Shown here piece by piece: positions 33,791 to 40,981 of a DNA stretch of 48,700 nucleotides; the first letter of the stretch is position 1, and the number at the start of each line of letters is the position of its first letter. A program made the translations under genes and the position numbers. The notes beneath the pieces were generated by a model. That model was not told where the DNA came from. It was given only the letters and a program-made list of their open reading frames with translations, and made no database searches. The DNA is from Oscillospiraceae bacterium (lineage in GTDB: Bacteria; Bacillota; Clostridia; Oscillospirales; CAG-272), in the NCBI GenBank assembly GCA_015065385.1, contig SVQK01000047.1, positions 1 to 48,700 on the forward strand, read 5' to 3'.

Positions 33791-35086
33791 TCAGAACGCT
33801 GCCAGATCCCGCACGGAGGCGTTCCCGTTCTGCGCCGTGATTTCGACCGCGATTTCCTTTGCCGCAAGATCCGAGAAGGGAACGATCCGGCGGTGACCGA
33901 CGCATTCGCTCTCATAGACGGGCCGCCCGTCCGCGAGGATCCGGAATCCGCGGATCTTCTGACCCTCGGAAATGTCCTCCCGGATCGAGACATAGCGGAT
34001 CTTCATCCTGTCGGGCAGGGTCAGGATGTGCTTCCCTTCGACTGGGACGGGATGATCGGCCGAGGCGAGGGGCGTTCCGAAGGTTTCCCGGAGGAGCTTT
34101 CCGAACGCGCGGAGCTGTTCTTCGTCCTGAAAATCCCCGTCCGTGCTGATCGCCATGCCGAGAAGCAGATTGGCGTTGCGTCCCACGGAGCGGATATAGC
34201 AGTCGAGAAGCTGCTCCGGCGTGAAGAGAAGGTGTTCTTCGCCCGCGCGCCAGGCCCATCCGCCTCCGTACGCCGCGTGGTTCCGGTTTGGCATATCGCA
34301 CTCCGCGGGCCAGTAGTATTTGCCGTCCGGATCGCCGACGCCCGCTTTTTCGTCCGGGATCGTCCCGTCGTACCGCGCTTCCCCGGCGTTGGTCGTCGCC
34401 CAGCAGTTTTCCGGCGCGAGTCCGTCTTCGTTTCCGACCCAGCGGATGTTGTGCGCGTAGTCCCGCGGCCCCTGAAAACAGATCGCGCGGGGCTGGAGCT
34501 TTTTGAGCACCGGCGTCAGATCCGGCCCGCCCTTTTCCGGGGGAATGATCCCGCCGTCAAACCAGATTTCAAAGAGATCTCCGTATTCCGACCAGAGCTC
34601 GGTGACCTGCGCCTCGACGTTCTTCACATAAGCCTGATAATAGTCGGAGAGATAGTCCCATTTCCAGTTGTCGTTGATGTTGTAATACCCGTTGCAGCCG
34701 GTGGAGTAGTAGAACCCCGGTCTCAGCCCGTATTCCCGGCAGGCTTCGACGAACGCCCGGCAGATATCCCCGCCGCCGCCCTTCCAGTCCGTGTGCGCGA
34801 TGGAGAAGTCGTTGACCTTCGTATCCCAGAGGGAGAAGCCCGTGCAGTGGTTGGCGACCAGCACCGCGTATTTGGCCCCCATTTCAGCCGCACTCCGGAT
34901 CCACTGGGCGGGATCGAGCTTTTTCGGATGGATCGTCTCCGGCGCGAGGAGCTCGCGGACCTTTTCCGTCTTGTACCAGTCCCCGGTCAGCTCCGGATGA
35001 TAGATCTCCATGCAGTAGTGGATCAGCACGCCCAGCTCCATATCCTGCCAGGCAAGCTGTTCTTTCGTCGGTTTTGCCGTGTACAT
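33791..35086 (-). CDS. Glycoside hydrolase family 29 (alpha-L-fucosidase)
   Basis: 431-residue retaining fucosidase-like enzyme without signal peptide. The barrel begins near FGxFIHWG-equivalent GVLIHYCMEIY; AKYAVLVANHCTGFSLWDTK (about 71-90) holds the His residues that bind fucose in this family; the nucleophile is Asp177 in LFEIWFDGG. A C-terminal beta domain starts near 350. It should release L-fucose from imported glycans. AGGAGG lies 6 nt before the ATG. It is 23 bp behind the PocR-AraC regulator gene and probably in its operon. Confidence 0.9.
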   Translation of the reverse strand: MYTAKPTKEQLAWQDMELGVLIHYCMEIYHPELTGDWYKTEKVRELLAPETIHPKKLDPAQWIRSAAEMGAKYAVLVANHCTGFSLWDTKVNDFSIAHTDWKGGGGDICRAFVEACREYGLRPGFYYSTGCNGYYNINDNWKWDYLSDYYQAYVKNVEAQVTELWSEYGDLFEIWFDGGIIPPEKGGPDLTPVLKKLQPRAICFQGPRDYAHNIRWVGNEDGLAPENCWATTNAGEARYDGTIPDEKAGVGDPDGKYYWPAECDMPNRNHAAYGGGWAWRAGEEHLLFTPEQLLDCYIRSVGRNANLLLGMAISTDGDFQDEEQLRAFGKLLRETFGTPLASADHPVPVEGKHILTLPDRMKIRYVSIREDISEGQKIRGFRILADGRPVYESECVGHRRIVPFSDLAAKEIAVEITAQNGNASVRDLAAF

Positions 35087-35109
35087 AGGTTCCTCCTGTG
35101 CGTGTGCGG

Positions 35110-36075
35110 TTATTCTTCTCCGGGCTCGTCAGGCTCCGGAGGTTCGTTTTCGTTCTGCGCGGGGCGTGGCGAGCATGTCAGGCTCCGATTCCGATATTCG
35201 ACACACCTGCACCCTTTTTTCTTCTGAAACAGTTTCACAAAATAATTCGGGTTATCGATTCCCACCCGCGCGGCGACTTCCGCCACGGACAGCTCCGAGT
35301 GTTCGGTGAGAAGCCTGCCCGCTGCGTCGATCTTTCTGTCCAACAAGTACTGCTTGAGCGGCTTCCCGTACAGCTTGGTGGATACTCTGTTCAGCTGGGA
35401 GTAGGAGAGGTTCAGCCGTCTTGCAACCGCTTGAACGGAGAAGCCCGCGAGAGGTAGCCGCTCCGGTTCGAGAGCTTCAACATGCCGCTTTACGACTTTA
35501 TCGACGGATTCCCGGTACCGGCTCAGCCACTGGTCGATATGGATCCCGCGCGCCGCGAATCCGGCAAGCCCAATGACGCTTTCGAGTTTCCTCATGGAGA
35601 GAAAGGCGGTCCGGTTGTATGCCTCCCGCAGAGCCTCCCGCGTCACCTCGTTGATCTGATCTGGGTATTCCTCCGCCAGCCGTTCGTAGACCGCTTCGAA
35701 GGACATGCTCTCGTCCGGTACGACGTACCCTTGACCAAGGAAAACAACCCCATCCAGCAAATCACCGTCGCACACGGGGACAATGGCTTCCGTCATGCCG
35801 AGGCGGCACCGGTAGATCTCCGTTTTTTTCGTGCACGCGACGTTAAGAAGGTGCTCCTCATCGCTTTCCAGGCATTTTTGGAGAAATGAGGGGCAGTGTT
35901 CTCGGCAGTATTCGCACAGATTCCCGCGGTTGTCCCCTCCCGATGCCGCGTATTCTGTGTCTGCTCCGTGAACGCTGTGCACGCCTACATGCAGTCCGGA
36001 TACCTCGTACAGATAGTCCGCAAGCTTATGCACATTGATCCATATCCTCCGCTCTTCCTCCGGAATTCCCGCCAT
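35110..36075 (-). CDS. AraC-family regulator with N-terminal PocR domain
   Basis: 321-residue transcription factor. Residues about 10-165 resemble the PocR sensory domain, with CEYCREHCPSFLQKC and HLLNVACTKKTEIYRCRLGM, where conserved Cys may bind a metal. The two AraC-type helix-turn-helix units lie near 205-300 (FSVQAVARRLNLSYSQLNRVS and LSVAEVAARVGIDNPNYFVKLFQ). The last 25 residues are an acidic Pro/Glu tail. The frame is open to 36114, but the ATG at 36075 follows a run of ten G that must act as ribosome site. It faces the solute-binding protein gene and likely controls both sides in response to a sugar. Confidence 0.85.
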   Translation of the reverse strand: MAGIPEEERRIWINVHKLADYLYEVSGLHVGVHSVHGADTEYAASGGDNRGNLCEYCREHCPSFLQKCLESDEEHLLNVACTKKTEIYRCRLGMTEAIVPVCDGDLLDGVVFLGQGYVVPDESMSFEAVYERLAEEYPDQINEVTREALREAYNRTAFLSMRKLESVIGLAGFAARGIHIDQWLSRYRESVDKVVKRHVEALEPERLPLAGFSVQAVARRLNLSYSQLNRVSTKLYGKPLKQYLLDRKIDAAGRLLTEHSELSVAEVAARVGIDNPNYFVKLFQKKKGCRCVEYRNRSLTCSPRPAQNENEPPEPDEPGEE

Positions 36076-36080
36076 GCCGA

Positions 36081-36090
36081 CCCCCCCCCC
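36081..36090 (-). promoter_or_regulatory. G10 tract serving as Shine-Dalgarno site
   Basis: Ten consecutive C on the plus strand give G10 in the mRNA, ending 5 nt before the ATG at 36075. No other ribosome site is present. Homopolymer G tracts of this length slip during replication. Confidence 0.6.
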
Positions 36091-36104
36091 ACACTTTTTG
36101 ATAT

Positions 36105-36133
36105 ATTGTAACATAACAGCAGAAAGAAATCAA
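36105..36133 (-). promoter_or_regulatory. SigA-type promoter of the PocR-AraC gene
   Basis: Minus strand TTGATT (36128-36133), 17-bp spacer, TACAAT (36105-36110). Confidence 0.7.
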
Positions 36134-36164
36134 TCCGAAAAACAAAATATGGAAGTTTTAGACA

Positions 36165-36174
36165 CCGAATTCGG
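36165..36174. promoter_or_regulatory. 10-bp palindrome between divergent promoters
   Basis: CCGAATTCGG, a perfect palindrome midway between the -35 boxes of the regulator and the solute-binding protein promoters; a possible operator. Confidence 0.35.
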
Positions 36175-36186
36175 AAGAAAATGCCA

Positions 36187-36215
36187 TTGATTTCTCAGTC
36201 ATCTTCCTCTACAAT
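36187..36215 (+). promoter_or_regulatory. SigA-type promoter of the solute-binding protein-GH18 unit
   Basis: TTGATT (36187-36192), 17-bp spacer, TACAAT (36210-36215). Confidence 0.7.
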
Positions 36216-36259
36216 ACTGTTGAGTATCAGATCCCCCTGATTGGAAGGAGCAACGTACT

Positions 36260-37744
36260 ATGAACACCGTAAAGAGAATTCTTCCGCTTTTGCTTGCCGC
36301 GCTGATCCTGACGCCTGTTTCCTCCTGCGGCAACAAGGTCGAAAACACGGAATCCACACAGAATCCGATCGCTGCTCCCGTCCCAGAGCAGGAACAGACT
36401 GCCGAGACAGAGCCTGAGACACTGGAAGCGGATCTTCTGCCGGACGCGGATTACGAGGGCTATACCTTCAATATTCTCTCCACCGATCCCGGCATGCTCT
36501 GGGGCTATATGGTGAGCCTGTACGCGGAGGAGGAGACCGGTGAACCGCTGAACGATTTTGTCTTCCGCAGAAACACTGCAATCGAGGACCGCTACAACAT
36601 CAAAATCGCCAATTCTGCGGAGCTGGACAGCGGTCCCACCTCCTCCCTCGCGCTCAGCACGGTCCGCTCCGGCGACGATCTCTATTCCATCGTCAGCTAC
36701 GGTGTGAAGTGGCAGCTCGTTGACGCGCAGTCGGGCTCCTTTGTCAATCTGCACAAGGTTAATTCCGTCGATTTCGCCCATCCCTGGTGGAACCGGGAGG
36801 CCGCGGACCTCTTGACGATCAAGAACCGGCTGTATGTGGCGTTCGGCGAGTTCAACACCTTCGACAACGAAGCGCTCGGCGTGATCTATGTCAACAACAA
36901 CATGGTACGCGACAACAATCTGGATTCCCCCTATGATCTGGTCCGGAGCGGGGAGTGGACGCTGGATAAGCTGTACGAGCAGGCATCCTCGGTGGTCCGC
37001 GATATAGACGGAGACGGTGTAGTCAGCGAAGGCGACGTATTCGGCTTTATCGGCGGCATCGGAACCTACAATATGATGTTCACAGCGACGAATCAGCCCC
37101 ACGTTCTTCTCGGCGAGGACGGAAGCTATATCCTGAATCAGGGCACGGAGGGTTCTCTTGCCGCGGCGGAAAAGATTTGGCGGATCGTGGATGACACGAC
37201 AGTTTCCGCCTTTCAGAACACGCAGGGCTGGTCTCCTGCAGCTTTCAGGGCCGGGAACGTGTTGTTCTTCAACGCCGGGCTTGCCGGCATCAGCCAGTAC
37301 CGGGACATCGAATGGGACGTAGGGCTGGTGCCTATCCCGAAGTTCGACACAGAGCAGGAGAAGTACCGCTCCATGTATTCCAACCAGTCCATGACCATTG
37401 CTATCCCGGTCACCAATTCGGATCCGGAGCGCACCGGCGTGATTGCGGAGGCATTGGGCGCATATTCGCGCATCCCGCTGCGGGAAGTGTATTTTGACAC
37501 TATGCTCAAGGTGAAAGCGGCCCGTGATGAGGACACCGCTGAAATGCTGGACATTCTTGTCAGCAACAAGTGCATCGACGTGGGCGTGCTGAACGAAAAT
37601 GCGTGGGGATCAGTCATCTCCTCTTATTTCAACGTTCTGCACGAGAAGGGCATCGGTGAACTTTCTTCCACCGTGGCATCCAACCGAAAGATGTTCTCGA
37701 AGAATGTCGAAAAAATCGAACAAAAATATGAAGAACTGGATTGA
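36260..37744 (+). CDS. Extracellular solute-binding lipoprotein
   Basis: 494-residue lipoprotein of the family-1-type sugar-binding proteins of ABC importers. The signal peptide ends at SSC (Cys at 23) and a Glu/Thr/Pro linker follows. Shared family landmarks include DFVFRRNTAIEDRYNIKI, AHPWWNREAADLL, VALGxx-type GVIYVNNNMV, GEWTLDKLYEQA, a Ca-like DIDGDGVVSEGD loop, and the end segment TAEMLDILVSNK. The gene is intact. GGAAGGAG precedes the ATG. The next gene (GH18) overlaps by 17 bp. No permease gene lies nearby, so it must use components encoded elsewhere. Confidence 0.88.
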   Translation: MNTVKRILPLLLAALILTPVSSCGNKVENTESTQNPIAAPVPEQEQTAETEPETLEADLLPDADYEGYTFNILSTDPGMLWGYMVSLYAEEETGEPLNDFVFRRNTAIEDRYNIKIANSAELDSGPTSSLALSTVRSGDDLYSIVSYGVKWQLVDAQSGSFVNLHKVNSVDFAHPWWNREAADLLTIKNRLYVAFGEFNTFDNEALGVIYVNNNMVRDNNLDSPYDLVRSGEWTLDKLYEQASSVVRDIDGDGVVSEGDVFGFIGGIGTYNMMFTATNQPHVLLGEDGSYILNQGTEGSLAAAEKIWRIVDDTTVSAFQNTQGWSPAAFRAGNVLFFNAGLAGISQYRDIEWDVGLVPIPKFDTEQEKYRSMYSNQSMTIAIPVTNSDPERTGVIAEALGAYSRIPLREVYFDTMLKVKAARDEDTAEMLDILVSNKCIDVGVLNENAWGSVISSYFNVLHEKGIGELSSTVASNRKMFSKNVEKIEQKYEELD

Positions 37745-39002
37745 CCGGGTGAAAAAGACCATAGGGCGCAAAGGAACGCTGTACGCTGCGCTGGCTCTGA
37801 TCCTTGCGGCTTCGATTGCCTCCTGCCAGACCGCCGGGACTGCCTCTCCCGCGCCGGAAACGGAGGCTCAGACCGCAGTCGCAGAAGAGGTGGAGGAGGA
37901 GAACGCCGAAACCCCCACGGAAACCGACGAGCCGCCTGAGACTGAACTCGACCCCGGAGAGGAGACCGCTGCACCTGAGACAGAACAAGCGAACGAGGAG
38001 GAGGGTGCCATGGAAAAACCAGCGGAGATTCCAGAGCAGAGCGCCGTTCAGAAACCGTCCAGACCCGCTTACGACGACGGCGGGTTCCGCGTCACGGCCT
38101 ATATCACGGTCGGATCTCTCGAAAATCCCAAGGCTTTCGATTCGTCCCACCTTTCGGACGTGACGGACATCATTCTCATCGGAGACGCGCGGTTCGACAA
38201 CGCGGGGGCGGTGTCGGCCGGAGGGAGCTTCGTCACGGCGGTCAAAAACATCCGCGAGCTCACCAAGAAACTGCCCGTCCGCGTCCACGCGTCGCTGAGC
38301 GGCCCGGGATCCGTGACGGACAGTCCGGACTGGGAGCAGCAGATGAACAGCATGGCGAAGGAGCACAAAAAGGCCTTCGACAGCGGCGTGCTAGAGGATA
38401 ATATTCTCACCTTCCTTGAAAAGTACGAGCTGGACGGCGTTTTCTTCGACTACGAGTATCCGATTTCCCCGACCGCCAAGAAACAGTTCGGACAGTTTCT
38501 CGTGTCCCTGAGGCAGAAACTCGGGCAGGACTGCGCGCTCGGCATGGCGGTTGCCGGATGGTGCGCGGATTTTCCGGCGGATGCCGTCGAAGCGGTGGAT
38601 ATGGTTGAGCTCATGAGCTACGACCTCTGGGACGACGACGGGATGCACGCGACCGTGAAAATCGCGCAGAACGACGCAAAAAAACTGCTGGATCTGGGAT
38701 ATCCCGCGGAGAAGATCGACCTCGGCATCCCCTTCTACGCCCGCCCGACAACGCATGAGGGAGTCTGGTACGGCTACGGCAGCTTTTACGATCAGCTCGA
38801 CGGGGACGGCCTCTATTACGAAAACAGCACCGGTCTGATCCATTCCTTCAACACGCCGGACATGGTGTATGAAAAAACGGCATGGGCCATCGGACAGGGG
38901 CTCGGCGGCGTGATGGTATGGCACTATACCTGCGACGTCCCGGCGGACAACGAGTATTCGCTGTTCAAATCGATCACGCAGGCAAAAGCGGAGAAACGGT
39001 GA
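37728..39002 (+). CDS. GH18-type chitinase-like lipoprotein
   Basis: 424-residue surface enzyme. The signal ends at IASC (Cys at 33), then an acidic Glu/Thr/Pro linker to about 110. The TIM barrel carries the GH18 signature DGVFFDYE (236-243) with the catalytic Glu at 243; MVELMSYDLWDDD and LGIPFYARP match later strands. It should cleave GlcNAc-GlcNAc bonds of chitin, peptidoglycan-like or N-glycan core chains, outside the cell. The ATG at 37728 lies inside the end of the upstream gene, 17-bp overlap; a GTG at 37749 is an alternative. Coupling to a binding protein suggests the products are captured locally. Confidence 0.85.
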   Translation: MKNWIDRVKKTIGRKGTLYAALALILAASIASCQTAGTASPAPETEAQTAVAEEVEEENAETPTETDEPPETELDPGEETAAPETEQANEEEGAMEKPAEIPEQSAVQKPSRPAYDDGGFRVTAYITVGSLENPKAFDSSHLSDVTDIILIGDARFDNAGAVSAGGSFVTAVKNIRELTKKLPVRVHASLSGPGSVTDSPDWEQQMNSMAKEHKKAFDSGVLEDNILTFLEKYELDGVFFDYEYPISPTAKKQFGQFLVSLRQKLGQDCALGMAVAGWCADFPADAVEAVDMVELMSYDLWDDDGMHATVKIAQNDAKKLLDLGYPAEKIDLGIPFYARPTTHEGVWYGYGSFYDQLDGDGLYYENSTGLIHSFNTPDMVYEKTAWAIGQGLGGVMVWHYTCDVPADNEYSLFKSITQAKAEKR

Positions 39003-39029
39003 GGGGGAGAAATCCGCTCGCTGACACGG

Positions 39030-39058
39030 GGAGGAGACTCGGCGTCTCCTCCTTTTTT
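39030..39058 (+). terminator. Terminator of the solute-binding protein-GH18 unit
   Basis: Perfect 9-bp stem GGAGGAGAC/GTCTCCTCC with a 5-nt loop, then six T. Confidence 0.92.
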
Positions 39059-39081
39059 CGACCTTCTCATCGTTCCTCCGG

Positions 39082-39111
39082 TTGACACGGATCTCGGTTC
39101 TGTGATACAAT
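39082..39111 (+). promoter_or_regulatory. SigA-type promoter of the C_GCAxxG_C_C - GH43 unit
   Basis: TTGACA (39082-39087), 18-bp spacer, TACAAT (39106-39111). Confidence 0.8.
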
Positions 39112-39177
39112 ACAGGCAACATCCAGGCGAGAGATGCCGAAAACGGGATGAACGGACACCGGAGGTGGAATGCTGAT

Positions 39178-39555
39178 ATGACGATAGAAGAACGGGCCGA
39201 GCGGGCGGTCGGACTGAGAAAAGCCGGTCTCTGCAACTGCGCGCAGGCGGTCGCGGCCGTGCTGTGCGATCAGACGGAGCTCTCCGAGGAGCAGATCAAG
39301 GCAGTCACCGCGGGATTCTGCGGCGGAATGGGAACGGCGGAAGGGACCTGCGGAGCGCTTGTGGGAGCCGGAGCTGTTGCCGGGCTGAAAACCGGAGGCG
39401 CGGCCACGATCCGGTATACGCGGGCGATCCTCTCCGAGTTCAAGGCTTCCTGCGGCGCGGTGGTATGCCGGGATCTGAAGGCCCTCCCCTGTCCCTGCGA
39501 GGACTGCGTGAGAAACGCGGTGCTCGCGTACGGCCGGGTCATGGGGCTTGAATGA
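39178..39555 (+). CDS. C_GCAxxG_C_C family redox-type protein
   Basis: 125-residue protein with the family pattern of conserved Cys: LCNCAQAV near 17-24, GFCGGMGTAEGTCGALVGAGAV near 47-68, SCGAVVCRDL near 90 and CPCEDCVRNAV near 105. Members are proposed to carry a redox cofactor or cluster; no function is established, but a pairing with redox and metabolic genes is common in anaerobes. The ATG at 39178 has GGAGGT at a wide spacing of 11; an in-frame ATG at 39148 has no ribosome site. Confidence 0.82.
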   Translation: MTIEERAERAVGLRKAGLCNCAQAVAAVLCDQTELSEEQIKAVTAGFCGGMGTAEGTCGALVGAGAVAGLKTGGAATIRYTRAILSEFKASCGAVVCRDLKALPCPCEDCVRNAVLAYGRVMGLE

Positions 39556-39576
39556 ATCCGGGGAAAGGAGAACAGT

Positions 39577-40830
39577 ATGAGAATCATTCCGAATCAGGGC
39601 GTATGTGATCCGCACGTCCACATTTTCGGCGGCAAGGCATGGCTCTTTTCCACCCATGACCGCGAGCCGAACAATCCGTGTTTCCGCATGGACGACTGGA
39701 GGATCTTCTCCTCCGACGATCTCTTGAACTGGAAACTGGAATGCACCGTTCATCCGGAGGACACCTACCTCGGCAAATGCGAGGACTGCTACGCGACCGA
39801 CGCGGCGGAGAGGAACGGAAAGATCTATTTCTATTTCTCCGAGGGACAGACCTCGACCGGCGTGATGGTCAGCGAAAACGGCCCGGGAGGACCGTACCGG
39901 GATCCGCTCGGAAAGCCTCTCCTTCCTCCCGGATTGGCGGACACGCCCTCCTACGATCCCACCGTCTTCATCGACGACGACGAGGCGAAAACGCCCTACA
40001 TCCTCTGGGGCTTTACCTGTTACGGAAAGAAATACTACATCGCGCGGCTGAACGAGGACATGATCTCCCTTGCCGAGGAGCCCCGGGAAATCGAAATCGA
40101 GAACACATGGCCGAGCGACGCCTCGTGGGTCAGCAAGTTCGGCGGCGTGTACTACCTCAGCACGCACAGAAGCTGGTACGCCACTTCCGACAGCATCTAC
40201 GGCCCCTACACCTACCGCGGGCAGTTCTGCTTCGAGCCGTACTGTGACCACGGCACCTTCTTCACCTATCACAACCAGACCTACTACATCTACGGCGTTC
40301 CGGAAGACTATCACGAGGAACCCTTCGACCAATTCTACCGGACCACCAAGCTCGTCTACGCCCACCTCCGCGCAAACGGCGAGATCGTCATCGATCCCCT
40401 GATCCAGACGGCGGGCGTGGGGCAGTACGAGGCCTCGTGGGACGCGATCCTCGGAGAATGGTATTTCGCCGCCTCCGACGGGATCGTGAAGCGGGAGAAC
40501 AAGAGCGGCTTCGAGCTGCGCGGGATCCGGGACGGCGCGTACCTCTGCTATCGGAACGTCAACGGCATGCGGCAGAATGCCCGGATGTTCCTGAGAGTCT
40601 CGAACGGGAGCGGACGTCCCTGTGAAATCGAAGTCCGGGAGGACAGTCCCTTCGGCCCGGTGCTCGGATGCGTCCGCGTCGGCGATACGGGAGGATGGGA
40701 CAGCTTCCGTGAGATCCCGTGCCAACTCGAGAACACGCACGGAACGCACAGCCTATGCTTCGTGTTCCGGGGAGAGGCGGAAGAACTTGTCCGCTTCGAG
40801 GACTTCCGCTTCGAGCAGATCAAGCCGTAA
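39577..40830 (+). CDS. GH43-like beta-propeller enzyme with CBM6-like C-terminus
   Basis: 417 residues without signal peptide. Residues 1-290 resemble a GH43 (clan GH-F) five-bladed propeller: CDPHVHIFGGKAWLFSTHD gives the first blade with the catalytic Asp at 11, YDPTVFIDDD the second Asp, and an Asp/Glu pair further on. The last 110 residues have the beta-sandwich pattern of a family 6 carbohydrate-binding module (SGRPCEIEVREDS ... GGWDSFREIPCQLE). Likely an arabinosidase or xylosidase working in the cytoplasm; specificity unknown. It begins 21 bp after the C_GCAxxG_C_C gene behind AAAGGAG. Confidence 0.82.
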   Translation: MRIIPNQGVCDPHVHIFGGKAWLFSTHDREPNNPCFRMDDWRIFSSDDLLNWKLECTVHPEDTYLGKCEDCYATDAAERNGKIYFYFSEGQTSTGVMVSENGPGGPYRDPLGKPLLPPGLADTPSYDPTVFIDDDEAKTPYILWGFTCYGKKYYIARLNEDMISLAEEPREIEIENTWPSDASWVSKFGGVYYLSTHRSWYATSDSIYGPYTYRGQFCFEPYCDHGTFFTYHNQTYYIYGVPEDYHEEPFDQFYRTTKLVYAHLRANGEIVIDPLIQTAGVGQYEASWDAILGEWYFAASDGIVKRENKSGFELRGIRDGAYLCYRNVNGMRQNARMFLRVSNGSGRPCEIEVREDSPFGPVLGCVRVGDTGGWDSFREIPCQLENTHGTHSLCFVFRGEAEELVRFEDFRFEQIKP

Positions 40831-40887
40831 CACATCCGGTTCAGCGAACGCCGAGGAAGGGGAGCCGTGCCGGATTTGGCTGAAATC

Positions 40888-40916
40888 TTGACATGAAGCC
40901 TCCTCTGTGATATGAT
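40888..40916 (+). promoter_or_regulatory. SigA-type promoter of feoAB
   Basis: TTGACA (40888-40893), 17-bp spacer, TATGAT (40911-40916). No clear Fur box was recognised; the leader to 40981 is short and has no obvious hairpin. Confidence 0.8.
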
Positions 40917-40981
40917 AGCTTTGCCGGAACGGGGGGAACCTCCGGCAGAGATCGAGGACACTTTGACTTTTTGGGGGAAAC

